Shown piece by piece: positions 36,358 through 46,910 of a DNA stretch of 64,000 nucleotides. The translations under genes and the position numbers were made by a program. The stretch is from Pirellulaceae bacterium (GTDB lineage: Bacteria; Planctomycetota; Planctomycetia; Pirellulales; Pirellulaceae): positions 124,001 through 188,000 of the forward strand of contig JAGYIQ010000001.1 in assembly GCA_018402565.1 (NCBI GenBank). The letters are read 5' to 3'. Position 1 is the first letter of the stretch. The number at the start of each line of letters is the position of its first letter. The notes under the pieces are model-generated. The model saw only the letters and a list, made by a program, of their open reading frames with translations. It ran no database searches and was not told the origin of the DNA.

Positions 36358-37558
36358 GAGCCCTCCCCTCAATTGCCTTCAAGAAAATGGCCTCCAAAGA
36401 TTCCTGGGCCGGGCCGAGATGCAACACCGTCAACCCCGCCGCGGTACTGGCCTCCCACACCCGCTCCGCCACAGCGGCCGCCTCCGCTCGTTCTGCCTCG
36501 GGCACCGTCAACTCCCAACTGCCGTCGACCGCCTCCTCCACCCGCCAACCCCAACGCGTGACCTGCGGCGCCCACACCCCAGCCACCGCCTCGCCCGGCT
36601 CCAACCATTGGACTCGCCAACGATTCACGCCCTGCAAGGACTGCAGCGATTGATGCGTTCGGACTTGCCCCTCAGCCAACACAATCACATCATCACAGAC
36701 CAATTGCACGTCCGGCAGAATGTGCGTCGACAACATGACGCCAATCCCGAACTGCCGATTCAAGAACTTGATCCGCCGCAACAACCGCTCCCGCTCCTCC
36801 GGGTCCAAGCCCGTCGTCGGCTCGTCCAAGATCAAGAACTGCGGGTTGTGGACAATCGCCGAGGCGAACTTGACCTGCTGCCGCATACCCGTGGAATAAC
36901 CAGCAATCTCGCGGTAGCGTTCCTGCTTGATTCCGCAGAAGTCCAACACCTCGTGAGCCCGCCGCAAGGCCTCACGGCCAGGTATGCCGTAGAATTGGCC
37001 CGACATCTGGACCATCTCCACACCCGTCAAACCGTCGATATAACAGTCGTCCTCCGGTGTGTAACCCACCAACTGGCGAATCTCCAACTGGTCGCGGCGA
37101 ATGTCACGTCCCAACAACCGGCCCTCGCCAGCCGTCGGACGCAGCAACCCCAACAGGACCTTGATCAGCGTGCTCTTGCCCGCCCCGTTCGGACCCAACA
37201 AGCCCGTCACACGGTTGCTGATCTGCAAGGTCACGTCGCTCAGTACGGTCTTCTTGCCCAACCGCTTGCTCAATTGCTGCAACTCGATGGCCACCGAACC
37301 AGCACCAACGCCCAAGCCAGCTGAACCACCCGAGCCACCGACAGATGTCGCATCTCCGTCTCGACTGCCGCCGACCAAGTTGACACCATCCGCGGTCGAG
37401 CCCCTACCATTCGACTCGGTGGTGACCCCCGCCCGAGAATAGTGCTGGGGATCCAACATCGCCCGAGCGGCCTCGGCCGACGCCCCGGACCGCCCTCCCG
37501 CGCCCTCCGTCCGCCTGTCCGCTCCGGACCCACTCGGCGGTAAATCACCTGATTTCAA
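36344..37558 (-). CDS. ABC transporter ATP-binding protein (second pair)
   Basis: 404 residues from a TTG at 37558 with AAGG upstream. About 95 low-complexity Gly/Ser/Ala residues precede the ATPase domain, so a later start is possible. Walker A GPNGAGKST, signature YSTGMRQQVKFA, Walker B FLILDEPTTGLD and H-loop STHIL are seen. The C-terminal extension is typical of ABC-2 exporters. First gene of four same-strand ABC genes, which form two ATPase/permease pairs. Confidence 0.92.
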   Translation of the reverse strand: MKSGDLPPSGSGADRRTEGAGGRSGASAEAARAMLDPQHYSRAGVTTESNGRGSTADGVNLVGGSRDGDATSVGGSGGSAGLGVGAGSVAIELQQLSKRLGKKTVLSDVTLQISNRVTGLLGPNGAGKSTLIKVLLGLLRPTAGEGRLLGRDIRRDQLEIRQLVGYTPEDDCYIDGLTGVEMVQMSGQFYGIPGREALRRAHEVLDFCGIKQERYREIAGYSTGMRQQVKFASAIVHNPQFLILDEPTTGLDPEERERLLRRIKFLNRQFGIGVMLSTHILPDVQLVCDDVIVLAEGQVRTHQSLQSLQGVNRWRVQWLEPGEAVAGVWAPQVTRWGWRVEEAVDGSWELTVPEAERAEAAAVAERVWEASTAAGLTVLHLGPAQESLEAIFLKAIEGRAHAHS

Positions 37559-38032
37559 AGCACATCGCCTTCATCATCTTAAAACCACGATCACAGCCCC
37601 CCGCGACCCGAGCATTATGACCGCTGCCGACGCCCCCTCCAAGTCTGGCAACACACATACCCTCGATACGCTCCGCCGTTGTCAACCACAACACGACCAC
37701 CCGGCCCGCACCAGTCGCCGGCCCGCACCCGTCGCCGACCCGCCTCAGCCGCCGGCCTAACACAGAGGCCCGCCACCACAGAGGCAGGCTGCTGCCCACC
37801 CAGCGTTCCCCTGCCGCCGAATTCAAACGCCGCCGACACGGGAAACGGGACTGGGGCGCGGGCCCAGTATCTACCGGGTTTCGTCGAGCGGCTCCGATTC
37901 TTGCCTCTGGGGACCCGGCCTTCGGAAAAAAACACCGCGCGTTTATACTAAGGTTTGCTAATTCAACCGGAGGACCACGCCCTGCCAACGCAGAGACCGG
38001 TCCCCAGCTCCATTCCGCTGACGGAAGTTTTC
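37559..38032. other. Divergent intergenic region
   Basis: Holds the promoters of the leftward ABC genes and rightward panD. It is rich in short CCGCC/CGACC runs. Open frames on both strands look like composition effects and lack ribosome sites. Nothing else seen. Confidence 0.3.
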
Positions 38033-38458
38033 ATGCTGCGCACGTTCATGAAGGGAAAAATCCACCGCGCCCGCGTGACGCAGGCCGATCTGGACTACGT
38101 CGGCAGCATCATGATCGACGCCGACCTGATGCAGGCCGCAGGGTACTTGCCCTACGAAAAGGTCGAGATCTACAACATCTCGAACGGCAACCGCTTAGCG
38201 ACTTACGTCATCACCGGCCCAGCCGGAAGTGGGGTCATCGGCATCAACGGCGCGGCGGCCCATCTGGTCGGCCCAAATGATCTGGTGATTATCGTCTCCT
38301 ACGTCGAGTTGGCAGCCACTGAAATCGCTGACCATCAAGTCGCGACCGTCTTGGTCGACGAACAAAATCGCGTGACCAAAATCATTCGCGATCGCATCCT
38401 GCCACTCAGCGACTCCCCACCGCCAGCTTCGAATTGGGAGGCGTCCATCGATGTTTGA
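38033..38458 (+). CDS. panD: Aspartate 1-decarboxylase (pyruvoyl enzyme)
   Basis: 141 residues. Decarboxylates L-aspartate to beta-alanine for pantothenate and CoA. The self-cleavage site Gly24-Ser25 in YVGSIMID makes the pyruvoyl group. Other PanD blocks are [11 protein letters not shown] at the start, [26 protein letters not shown] and INGAAAHLV. The frame is open upstream to 37955, but the ATG at 38033 matches the family start exactly. Overlaps the next gene by 8 bases. Confidence 0.97.
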   Translation: MLRTFMKGKIHRARVTQADLDYVGSIMIDADLMQAAGYLPYEKVEIYNISNGNRLATYVITGPAGSGVIGINGAAAHLVGPNDLVIIVSYVELAATEIADHQVATVLVDEQNRVTKIIRDRILPLSDSPPPASNWEASIDV

Positions 38459-39563
38459 TTACGCCGCGCGGCGCCAACGCCTCTGGCAGGCCCTGACTCG
38501 ACCCGGTGCTGGCTGCGAGCACTGCGACGCGTTTCTGGTCACTGACGAAACCAACGTCCGTTACCTGTCAGGATTCTCCGGCGATTCCTCCTACTTGGTA
38601 CTCGGGGAGCATCGCCAGTTCATCCTCAGCGATAGTCGCTACGACACGCAGATCGGCCAGGAATGCCCCGACTTGGAGCTGGTCACCCGCACCGCCGCTC
38701 GCGAAATGAAAGCGGTACTGGCCGAGACACTCGGGGGGCAGGGTTGGCGACGCGTGGCCATCGAGTCGGATGCGATGTCGAAGGCCACCTACGATGGCTT
38801 TGCCGCCGAGATGCCCGCCGTGGAATTTGCCGATACCCGCGGCTTGGTCCTGGCACTCCGCGCCGTCAAGGACGCGGCCGAGATCGCGTTGATCCGCCGC
38901 AGCATCGCCATCGCCGAAGCAGCCTTTCTGCAGTGGAAACAAGACCTCCGTGGTGACTGGACGGAACTCCAGGCCGCCTACCATCTGGAGAACCTGATCC
39001 GCCAGCACGGCGGCCAGGGCAGGGCGTTTGACACGATCGTGGCGGGTGGCCCCCGAGCCGCTCTGCCACACGCCGGTGCGACCGATCAACCCCTCGGTGC
39101 CCACAACACGCTGCTGTTGGACTGGGGCGCCAAGTTCCAAGGTTACTGCAGCGACCTGACCCGTGTCCTGGTCGCGGGCGACCCACCCCCAAAATTGGCC
39201 GAAATCCACGCCGTGGCTCTCGAGGCACACACCCGCGCCATCGCGGCCATCCGCCCCGGCGCTCGACTGCAGGAAGTGGACGCCATTGCGCGGGACACCA
39301 TCGCCCAAGCCGGCTATGGCGATTATTTCGGACATGGACTGGGGCATGGCTTCGGCCTACAGATCCACGAATCACCCCGACTCTCGCCCACCGCCACCGA
39401 AGAATTGGCGGTCGGCATGATTGTGACGGTCGAACCGGGCATTTATTTGCCGCACGACTGCGGGGTCCGGATTGAAGACGATGTACTGGTCACGGAAAAT
39501 GGCTGCGAAGTCTTGAGCCAGTTGCCCCGCTCCCTAGCGGACAACCGTATCGACTTCCGTTAG
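38451..39563 (+). CDS. M24 family metallopeptidase (Xaa-Pro aminopeptidase-like)
   Basis: 370 residues. An N-terminal creatinase-like domain ([22 protein letters not shown]) is followed by the pita-bread catalytic domain. Likely metal ligands are the Asp residues in [18 protein letters not shown], His in [14 protein letters not shown], Glu in [10 protein letters not shown] and Glu in [10 protein letters not shown]. It removes N-terminal residues before proline. Placed before accB-accC, as in many bacteria where such a peptidase and EF-P precede accBC; EF-P is not present here. Confidence 0.93.
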   Translation: MFDYAARRQRLWQALTRPGAGCEHCDAFLVTDETNVRYLSGFSGDSSYLVLGEHRQFILSDSRYDTQIGQECPDLELVTRTAAREMKAVLAETLGGQGWRRVAIESDAMSKATYDGFAAEMPAVEFADTRGLVLALRAVKDAAEIALIRRSIAIAEAAFLQWKQDLRGDWTELQAAYHLENLIRQHGGQGRAFDTIVAGGPRAALPHAGATDQPLGAHNTLLLDWGAKFQGYCSDLTRVLVAGDPPPKLAEIHAVALEAHTRAIAAIRPGARLQEVDAIARDTIAQAGYGDYFGHGLGHGFGLQIHESPRLSPTATEELAVGMIVTVEPGIYLPHDCGVRIEDDVLVTENGCEVLSQLPRSLADNRIDFR

Positions 39564-39643
39564 AATTTGTGCGATCCTAGTCGCCCGCTCGCCCCTCGGG
39601 GCGCGGCCCCCTTGTTCGTGTCTCACCTTGAGGAGTCCCCGAC

Positions 39644-40174
39644 GTGTCGGAAGTTGGTCCAGAAAGCGAAGTTTTTGAAGTCAACCGGGTCAAGAGCCTC
39701 ATCAAGCTCATGCGGGAGAACGATCTCAATGAAATCGACCTGAAGCATGGCGAACGTCGCATCCGTCTCCGCCGCGGCGACTTGTCTCCCCCGGCCGTCG
39801 TGGTCAGTAACCCTGGCTATGCCCCTGCCGCCTACCCGCCACCCGCCTACGCCCCGGCTCCCGCATTTGGCGGCCCGGTCCACGCGGCCGCCCCTTCAGC
39901 AGTCGAAACGGCCCCCGCGCCTGCCGATGATGACGCCAACGCGGTCATCATCAAGAGCCCCATGGTCGGCACGTTCTACAGCAAGCCCAATCCGGAGGCC
40001 AAACCCTACGTCCAAATCGGCGACCAAGTCACGCCCGACACGATCGTCTGCCAGATTGAAGCCATGAAGATGTTCAGCGAAATTCCCGCTGGAGTCAGTG
40101 GCACGATCAAGGCCGTTCTGGTCAAGAACGAAGAAGCCGTCGATGTCAACAAGCCGATGTTCAAGGTCGTCTAG
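39644..40174 (+). CDS. accB: Biotin carboxyl carrier protein of acetyl-CoA carboxylase
   Basis: 176 residues from a GTG at 39644 with GAGGAG upstream. An N-terminal helix region ([25 protein letters not shown]) leads through a Pro/Ala/Tyr linker to the biotinyl domain. EAMKM carries the lysine that is biotinylated, and SPMVGTFY is the other family block. Cytoplasmic carrier subunit for malonyl-CoA synthesis; followed 13 bp later by accC. Confidence 0.96.
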   Translation: MSEVGPESEVFEVNRVKSLIKLMRENDLNEIDLKHGERRIRLRRGDLSPPAVVVSNPGYAPAAYPPPAYAPAPAFGGPVHAAAPSAVETAPAPADDDANAVIIKSPMVGTFYSKPNPEAKPYVQIGDQVTPDTIVCQIEAMKMFSEIPAGVSGTIKAVLVKNEEAVDVNKPMFKVV

Positions 40175-40187
40175 TCCCGGATCCCAC

Positions 40188-41540
40188 ATGTTCAAACGAA
40201 TTCTAGTTGCCAACCGCGGCGAAATCGCTCTGCGGATCATTCGCGCCTGCAAAGAAATGGGCATCGAAACCGTCGCCATCTACTCGGAGGGCGATCGCGG
40301 TGCCGCGTACTTGGATCTGGCCGACCAAGCCTTCTGCGTCGGCGGACCGCGGAGCTACGAAAGCTACCTGAAGATCAACCAGATCATCGCCGCCGCAGAG
40401 GTCAGTGGCAGCGAAGCCGTCCATCCTGGGTTCGGCTTCCTCTCCGAAAATGCGCACTTCAACGAGGTCTGCCGCGATTGCAACATCGAGTTTATCGGGC
40501 CGTCGCCCAAAGCGATGCTGGCCCTGGGCGATAAAAATACCGCTCGCTCACTCGCCATGCAGGCTCAGGTCCCCGTGGTGCCCGGCAGCGATGGCTTGAT
40601 CGAAGACGAAAACCAGGCCATCCAGGTCGCCGACTCGATCGGCTACCCCGTCTTGATCAAAGCCACAGCCGGTGGCGGCGGCAAGGGCATGCGAGTAGCC
40701 GAGAGCCGCGATGCACTCAAGACCGCCCTGCAACAGGCCAAAACCGAGGCCCAAGCCGCCTTTGGCAACGGCGGCGTGTACTTGGAGAAGTACGTCCTGA
40801 ACCCCCGTCACGTCGAGGTGCAAATCATTGCCGACCACCACGGCAATGTTGTCCACCTCTGGGAGCGAGACTGCTCGGTGCAACGACGGCACCAGAAATT
40901 GATCGAACAAAGCCCCGCTCCGAACCTGTCCCAGGCCACTCGGGTCGCCATCTGCGAAGCCGCCGTCCGCATGATCCGCGCCGCCGACTACACCAATGCG
41001 GGCACCGTCGAGTTCATCGTGGACCCCGAGGAGAACTTCTACTTCATCGAGGTCAACGCTCGCATCCAAGTCGAACACCCCGTCACCGAAATGGTGACTG
41101 GCATCGACTTGATCCAACAGCAGATCCGCGTGGCGGCCGGCGAGCCGCTGCCGTTTACCCAAGACCAGGTCCAAACCCGTGGCGTGGCCATCGAATGCCG
41201 CATCAACGCCGAGGACCCGCAGCGCGGCTTTATGCCCTCGGCGGGGAAAATCCACCAATGGATCGTGCCCGGCGGCATGGGCGTGCGGATCGATTCTCAC
41301 GTCTACGCCGGTTATACCGTCCCGCCTTACTACGACTCGATGCTGGGCAAGCTGATCGTCCACCGCAATACCCGGGAAGAGGCGATCGCCTGCATGCTGC
41401 GGGCCCTCGAGGAACTCAAGGTGGAAGGCGTGTCCACCACCGCCGCCTTCCAAGCCGCCGTCCTCCGGACCCCTGAGTTTTTGGAAGGCACCATCGACAC
41501 CAAATGGGTCGAACGCGTCGCCCTGGCAAAGTTCCTCTAA
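40188..41540 (+). CDS. accC: Biotin carboxylase subunit of acetyl-CoA carboxylase
   Basis: 450 residues from the ATG at 40188 ([18 protein letters not shown], the usual AccC start). The ATP-grasp Gly-rich loop [65 protein letters not shown] and the C-terminal RINAEDP block are all present. It carboxylates biotin on AccB using ATP and bicarbonate. Forms an operon with accB. Confidence 0.97.
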   Translation: MFKRILVANRGEIALRIIRACKEMGIETVAIYSEGDRGAAYLDLADQAFCVGGPRSYESYLKINQIIAAAEVSGSEAVHPGFGFLSENAHFNEVCRDCNIEFIGPSPKAMLALGDKNTARSLAMQAQVPVVPGSDGLIEDENQAIQVADSIGYPVLIKATAGGGGKGMRVAESRDALKTALQQAKTEAQAAFGNGGVYLEKYVLNPRHVEVQIIADHHGNVVHLWERDCSVQRRHQKLIEQSPAPNLSQATRVAICEAAVRMIRAADYTNAGTVEFIVDPEENFYFIEVNARIQVEHPVTEMVTGIDLIQQQIRVAAGEPLPFTQDQVQTRGVAIECRINAEDPQRGFMPSAGKIHQWIVPGGMGVRIDSHVYAGYTVPPYYDSMLGKLIVHRNTREEAIACMLRALEELKVEGVSTTAAFQAAVLRTPEFLEGTIDTKWVERVALAKFL

Positions 41541-41693
41541 GCCGCGACGAAACGACTCCCAAGGCACCCTGTCGCAGCCAAAAAAGCTTGCCTTTTCCCG
41601 ATCCAAGCGGTACACTTACCGGACGGACGGGTCGGGCTGCCCCCGGTCTGTCCGCAGCTTGTTTGACTCCCGTCCTCTTTTTGCAGGTGCATA

Positions 41694-42443
41694 ATGGTCA
41701 ATTACAACCCCTACCAAACTTCCAATGCCATGGCAACTTCCTACGGCGACGGCCGAGTGTTGGCGGCCAACGCCAGCGAATCGGCTCGCACGACCTTTAT
41801 CCGACGCACCTACGCCTGCATGGGCGGTGCGATGTTTGCCTTCGTGGCCCTCGAGGCCCTCTTGCTGGCGGTCATCCCGACGGAAACCATCATCAATCTG
41901 ATGCTTGGGACCTCCTGGTCTTGGCTGGTTGTTCTCGGCTTGTTCATGGGCGTGAGCTGGGTCGCGCGGAGCTGGGCCGAAAGCAGCACCTCGCCTGCCA
42001 TGCAGTACGCAGGGCTAGGGCTGTACGTCGCCGCCCAAGCCATCATTTTCCTGCCCCTGATGAGCTTGGCCATTCGCTTCGATCCCACGATCCCCTTGGC
42101 CGCCGGATTGGTCACGTTGTTTGTCTTCTCGGGGCTGACCGTCATGACCTTCATGACCCGCGCCGATTTTAGCTGGATGGGTCGCTATCTGTGGCTGGCC
42201 GGTATCGCCGCCTTGCTGTTCGTCGTGCTGTCCGCATTCGGCCTGTTCGCCGGTGCCGGTATCGGCATCTGGTTCGCCGCCTTCATGGTGATCCTGGCGT
42301 CGGCCTACATCCTTTACGACACCTCGAACATCCAACATCACTACCACACGGATCAACACGTCGCCGCTGCCCTGGCCCTGTTCGCCTCGGTCGCCTTGCT
42401 GCTGTGGTACGTGATCCAGATCTTCATGTACTCGCGAGAATAA
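41694..42443 (+). CDS. Bax inhibitor-1/YccA family membrane protein
   Basis: 249 residues with seven membrane segments. Family features are FIRRTYACMGGAMFAFVALEALL at helix 1, the central LTVMTFMTRADFSWMGRYLW block, and ASAYILYDTSNIQHHYHTD near the end, with the conserved Asp. YccA relatives interact with FtsH or act as pH-sensitive calcium leak channels. A single gene with its own spacing; repeat DNA follows. Confidence 0.92.
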   Translation: MVNYNPYQTSNAMATSYGDGRVLAANASESARTTFIRRTYACMGGAMFAFVALEALLLAVIPTETIINLMLGTSWSWLVVLGLFMGVSWVARSWAESSTSPAMQYAGLGLYVAAQAIIFLPLMSLAIRFDPTIPLAAGLVTLFVFSGLTVMTFMTRADFSWMGRYLWLAGIAALLFVVLSAFGLFAGAGIGIWFAAFMVILASAYILYDTSNIQHHYHTDQHVAAALALFASVALLLWYVIQIFMYSRE

Positions 42444-42477
42444 CAAAAGCCGCTTCGAGTCGATAAGGTTGACAGCT

Positions 42478-42800
42478 CACCGGGGCATAAATGCCCCGGC
42501 TACCTTCACACGGTCGCTCCGCGACCCTGACACAAGACCACACAACCCGTCGTTGCCGCCACGTTGCACCAATCAACCGTACCCCGCCGTTTCAACGCCC
42601 CCCACATGATCGGTGCGGCCCTCGACGTCGCGAAGTTCGATTGTAGCCCACCGTTTCAACGCCCACCCCGCAACGGTGTGGCTCTCGCCGTCGCGAGCGA
42701 CGATTGACGGTAGCCGGGCGTTTCAACGCCCGGTTCGACCGTACCCCGCCGTTTTAACGCCCGGTTCGATCGTACCCCACCGTTTCAACGCCCCGGTTCG
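42478..42800. repeat. Palindromic repeat cluster (copy related to 44560-45240)
   Basis: Contains the palindrome CCGGGGCATAAATGCCCCGG, the hairpin-forming CCGGGCGTTTCAACGCCCGG, and the connecting text around cctgacacaagaccacacaa. Several half copies reading cgtttcaacgccc end the cluster. No gene seen. REP-like extragenic repeat. Confidence 0.75.
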
Positions 42801-42810
42801 ATCAGACGAC

Positions 42811-43488
42811 TCAATGAACGGGGGCTGATTTTGATGACAATCCTGCGATCTGCGATCGAGGGACTCGCCGTAACACGATCTCGCAGATTCCCAACGGCAG
42901 CAACCAGCTGATCCAGATGTTCGCAACCGAAACCGCCGCCGACTCGATCTGCAACACCTCCGTCAGCCCGCCGAGCGCTCGCAGCGCGACCGCCGAACCC
43001 AACAAGACAAACAAACGCCACATCCAACGGCGGTGCTGCGCGAACCGTCGCCCCACCGCCGCTCGCCAACCCCACCAAGCACACCCAAGCGTGCTCAGGC
43101 CCAAGGCCCCCAACGCCACACCCGCCGGCCAACCGCCCGCCGACCAACAGGCCATCACCAAGCCGCTCGGGACGACCAATCCGATCACATTCAGCAACTG
43201 GAGCTTCCCCAGCCGCCGGTGCACGGCCGGCGCCCAGCGTCGGAATCGTTCACTGACCAACAACGGTCCCAACGCCAAAGACAATGGACCCGCGAAGATG
43301 TGCGTGTAGAACGCCCAGTGGTACCCGAGCCAGAAGTACGGCTCGCGCCCCAGGAGAAAGTCCGCGCGGAAATTCGGCGGCAGGTAATCGCGATAGTTGA
43401 GCAGCGTGACCAACAGCACGTTCCCGATCAGGGCGATCGCCGCCCACCAAGCCACTCGCGGTAACGTCAGAAAAGATCGGTTTCCCAT
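42811..43488 (-). CDS. DUF2306-type membrane protein
   Basis: 225 residues from the ATG at 43488; an alternative ATG is at 43509. Helical segments are regular, and the block YHWAFYTHIFAGPLSLALGPLL ... HRRLGKLQLLNVIGLVVPSGLVM is characteristic of DUF2306 (predicted membrane proteins with conserved His residues). The later RRWMWRLFVLLGSAVALRALGG is also conserved-looking. Function unknown; the His residues might bind haem or metal. Flanked by repeat DNA on the downstream side. Confidence 0.82.
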   Translation of the reverse strand: MGNRSFLTLPRVAWWAAIALIGNVLLVTLLNYRDYLPPNFRADFLLGREPYFWLGYHWAFYTHIFAGPLSLALGPLLVSERFRRWAPAVHRRLGKLQLLNVIGLVVPSGLVMACWSAGGWPAGVALGALGLSTLGCAWWGWRAAVGRRFAQHRRWMWRLFVLLGSAVALRALGGLTEVLQIESAAVSVANIWISWLLPLGICEIVLRRVPRSQIAGLSSKSAPVH

Positions 43489-43727
43489 AACAGGTATTGT
43501 AGCTCGCAACGTCCCATTAGGTTATCCTCACACAAGGACCGACTTTTCCGAAGCCGTACACGGCGTTTCGCCCAGCACGGTACACGATTTTGGCCCTCAT
43601 AATCGACGTAGCCTGTGGCGGTACACGTAATCGAATCCCAACAGTCAATTGACGGAAAAACTTCGTGCTCTGCCAGGACCTGTTTTTGTCGATCCACCCA
43701 TTGGCATACTTTTCTGGAATCCAAAAA

Positions 43728-44479
43728 ATGGCCTCAATGAACTCGGCACCGCCAACCAACAACCCGTTCGATCCGCCCCTCGAAACCTCGCCAACGGGTG
43801 CCCGCCGGACCCTCTTCACGGGGTCCCGGATCGCCTTCTGGGCCATATCGATCGTGATCATTCTAACCTTGGGCGTCATGCTGCTCCCAGTGACTCGGCG
43901 AGCTCGTGAACCGGCTCGCCGAGCCCAATGCCAGAACAATCTTCAACAGATCGCCAACGCGTTAGTCGAATACCAGTACGACAACGGCCAGCCACCGCCG
44001 CTCTACACTGTCGACAGTGCCGGCCGCCCTCTGCATAGCTGGCGAACGTTACTCCTGCCGTATCTGCAAGAAAAAGAGCTTTATCAACAAATCGATCTGA
44101 CCAAGCCGTGGGACGACCCGATCCATGACGCCGTACGAAAAACCGCTGTCCGTACGTACGCTTGCCCTTCGGTGGATCTAACCGACGGACAAACCGTGTA
44201 CGTGGCCAACCCCCAGACCTGGCCCAGCACTCCAACGTCTGGAACCGACCGGAGATCGCCTCCAAAGTCCGACTGGCCGACTACGACTCGGCCGAAGTCC
44301 TGATCTTCGAGGTCGACAGCACTCGCGCTGTCCAGTGGATGGCCCCACACGATAGCGACTTCGCCGCCTACCGAGACGAACCCATAACTACCCTGCGTCC
44401 TCACGGACCCATTGCCCACCTGATAACAACCGACGGCCACATCATCCACACGCGGCACAATCCCCCAGCCACCGACTAG
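43728..44479 (+). pseudogene. DUF1559-like gene with a frameshift near 44200-44260
   Basis: Frame 1 (to about 44230) encodes a membrane helix (IAFWAISIVIILTLGVMLLPVTRRARE), QCQNNLQQIANALVEYQYDNG, HSWRTLLLPYLQEKELYQQI and TYACPSVDL, a DUF1559-like order. The matching C-terminal part, VRLADYDSAEVLIFEVDS...VQWMAPHD, lies in a different frame and ends at 44479. The helix lacks the usual GFTLVELL pilin cleavage motif. Either a decayed gene or a sequence error. Confidence 0.7.
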
Positions 44480-44559
44480 AGCTAAACGACACAAACAAGC
44501 GGTTACCCGCTCACGATTAGAATACTTTCGCTGCGGCCCTGGCCGTCGCAGAGACGCAA

Positions 44560-45240
44560 ACAACCGTATTCTGTCGTTTCAACGCCCACCACGTGATCGT
44601 TGCGGCCCTCGACGTCGCGGAGCGACGATTGACGGTAGCCGGGCGTTTCAACGCCCGGTTCGATTGACGCCCCGGTTCGATCGCGTCCCCGGTTCAATTG
44701 TCGCTCCGCGACATATCACCGCGACGGCCGCTTCCACCGGGGCATAAATGCCCCGGCTACCGTCACGCGGTCGCTCCGCGACCCTGACACAAGACCACAC
44801 AACCCGTCGTTGCCGCCACGTTGCACCAATCAACCGCACCCCACCGTTTCAACGCCCACCACGTGATCGGTGCGGCCCTCGACGTCGCGGAGCGACGATT
44901 GACGGTAGCCGGGCGTTTCAACGCCCGGTTCGATGGTAGCCGGGCGTTTCAACGCCCGGTTCGATTGACGCCCCGGTTCGATCGCACCCCCGGTTCAATT
45001 GTCGCTCCGCGACATATCACCGCGACGGCCGCTTCCACCGGGGCATAAATGCCCCGGCTACCTTCACCCGGTCGCTCCGCGACCCTGACACAAGACCACA
45101 CAACCCGTCGTTGCCACCACGTTGCACCAATCAACCGTACCCGCCGTTTCAACGCCCACCACGTGATCGATGCGGCACTCGACGTCGCGGAGCGACGATT
45201 GACGGTAGCCGGGCGTTTCAACGCCCGGTTCTATCGACTA
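44560..45240. repeat. REP-like repeat array with 301-bp period
   Basis: The palindrome ccggggcataaatgccccgg starts at 44737 and again 301 bp later, and the text between is nearly identical. A partial copy precedes (44580-44735) and a partial copy ends the array. Hairpin-forming gccgggcgtttcaacgcccgg units occur four times. Short ORFs here are frame artefacts of the repeat. The remaining bases of 44480-45331 hold no gene. Confidence 0.85.
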
Positions 45241-45331
45241 ACATGACAGGCACCACAGGCGCTTCACCGCTCGAGTGGAAATCGGCAGGTCACTGGAAAT
45301 CCACTTCCCTTTTACCCTAAAGTCCCCTCCC

Positions 45332-46210
45332 ATGAGCCGAAACTATCGCACGGTGTACGTCCGCTTCGCCTTCCTTCTCGTCTGCTCGCTGGGGTTACTC
45401 AGCAGCCAACTACTCCCCCGCGCGCTCGCGCAGGAAACAGAGGGAGCGGCAACCCAGTCGGAGGCAGGAACAACCCAAGACACCGCCCCCGCGCCCGGTA
45501 AACTGTACGAACTGAGAATCTACGTCACCAACCCGGGCAAGTTGCCAGACCTGCACCAGCGGTTCCGTAATCACACCTGCCAACTGTTCGAAAAACATGG
45601 CATGGAAAACGTGATCTACTGGGATGTCGTCGAAGGCGACAAAACGGATGGCGCCCGAGCTGAAAACATGTTGGTGTATGTTATCGCGCACCAAGACGAG
45701 GCCGCTCGGGAGGCGTCTTGGAAAGCGTTTCGCGAGGACCCCGAGTGGCAAGCGGTGGCCAAAAAGTCGGAAGAGCAGGGCAAGATCCTGGCCGAAGCCC
45801 CCATCGCAATCCTGATGCGGGACGTGGCCTTCTCACCCGCCGATGAAACCGTCAACCACGACAACGACGCCGCACCGCGGTTGTTTGAATTGCGACACTA
45901 CAATGACGGCCCCGCTCGAGTGCCCTTCACGGTCGATCGCTTCGGCTCCGGCGAGGTCGAACTGTTCCAACAGGCCGGCATGCAAACCCTCAAGTTCTGG
46001 CGGACCACCGATGACAAGTCATTCATCTACCTTCTGGCTCACGCCGATCGCGACACCTCCAAGCAGTCCTGGCAGACCTTTATGGGCAGTTTTCGGGATT
46101 TTATGCGGGAGTACAACGCCAGCGGCAAAGCGCCGCCGGCCGACGCGCCCCGCGGGCAAGGCATGGAAGTCCGCTTCCTCAAACCCACCGACTACTCGCC
46201 CCGCAAGTAG
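45332..46210 (+). CDS. Exported NIPSNAP-family protein, two domains
   Basis: 292 residues from the ATG at 45332. A signal peptide (FAFLLVCSLGLLSSQLLPRALA) is followed by two NIPSNAP (dimeric alpha/beta barrel) domains: LYELRIYVTNPGKLPDLHQRF ... ASWKAFREDPEWQAV and LFELRHYNDGPARVPFTVDRF ... SKQSWQTFMGSF. Common in planctomycete secretomes; role unknown. No partner gene is evident next to it. Confidence 0.9.
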   Translation: MSRNYRTVYVRFAFLLVCSLGLLSSQLLPRALAQETEGAATQSEAGTTQDTAPAPGKLYELRIYVTNPGKLPDLHQRFRNHTCQLFEKHGMENVIYWDVVEGDKTDGARAENMLVYVIAHQDEAAREASWKAFREDPEWQAVAKKSEEQGKILAEAPIAILMRDVAFSPADETVNHDNDAAPRLFELRHYNDGPARVPFTVDRFGSGEVELFQQAGMQTLKFWRTTDDKSFIYLLAHADRDTSKQSWQTFMGSFRDFMREYNASGKAPPADAPRGQGMEVRFLKPTDYSPRK

Positions 46211-46910
46211 CAGCAAACCTTCAAAGCACCCGCTCACGCCTCGCAGGGTGAACATGCCATTTGCAAATTAGCGGAAATTAGTGTTCCCATTCCTCCAACC
46301 CAAGTGGAACGGAACACTAATCGCCACTAATCGCCACTAATCTGTAAACCAGCACGCTGTATTTGCTGTGCCTGTCTTACTCTGCGTCTTCCCCCCTCTT
46401 GCGGTTCAAATTTCCTGCGAGGCGTGAACGATTGCGGTTAGCAGTTAGCAGTTAGCGGTTAGCAGTTAGCAGTTAGCGTAGGGCGTAGAGCGTAGGGCGT
46501 AGGGCGTAGGGCGTAGGGCGTAGGGCGTAGGGTGCAGGGCGTACATCTTGCATTTTCCATTCTCCATTTTTCATTTTCCATTCTTCTCGAACGCATTTCC
46601 ATTCTCTCCGCCTCTCTTCCTACGAATTCCTCCAGACCTTCCCATCTCTCGCGGTTCAAATTTCCTGCCGGCCCGAAGGAGGAGAACCGCAGAGGGAGGA
46701 AGTACGCAGAGAATACCGGGCAACCGCTGCCTTCCTCTGTGTCCTTCCCCCCTCTCGCGGTTCACCCGTCCGGCCAACCCCACGATCCACCGTCACCCAC
46801 CGTCACCCATCCGTCCCCCCCCCTACGAAACAACACCTTGGCCAACTGCCGCCACAGACCTTTTCGTGTCTTTTCGTGCCTTTCGTGGTTCCCTACCCCG
46901 CGCCACGCCC
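46211..46910. other. Long gene-free region with several simple repeats
   Basis: It contains aatcgccacta direct repeats (about 46315-46345), the heptamer array listed separately, an AT-rich pyrimidine run (catttt-ccatt type, 46550-46590), and text around aaccgcagag that resembles the leaders at 51.8 and 62.5 kb. No coding gene with a ribosome site was found. Confidence 0.4.
46434..46542. repeat. Heptanucleotide tandem repeat, two unit types
   Basis: About six units of agttagc/ggttagc are followed without a gap by about nine units of gtagggc (with gtagagc and gtagggt variants). Both halves keep a 7-bp period, giving about 107 bp. It resembles the short tandem heptamer repeats known from cyanobacterial genomes. 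Confidence 0.85.

Noticed and set aside
37545..37988. 147-residue minus-strand frame upstream of the ABC genes
   Set aside because: Arg/Gly-rich composition artefact with no ribosome site or domain.
42520..45240. Possible CRISPR array because of repeated gtttcaacgccc
   Set aside because: Spacing is irregular, the repeats are palindromes of varying form, the text between them is itself repeated, and no cas genes are near.
46459..46659. Minus-strand frame with a repeated LRPTPYA pattern
   Set aside because: It is the translation of the heptamer array, not a gene.
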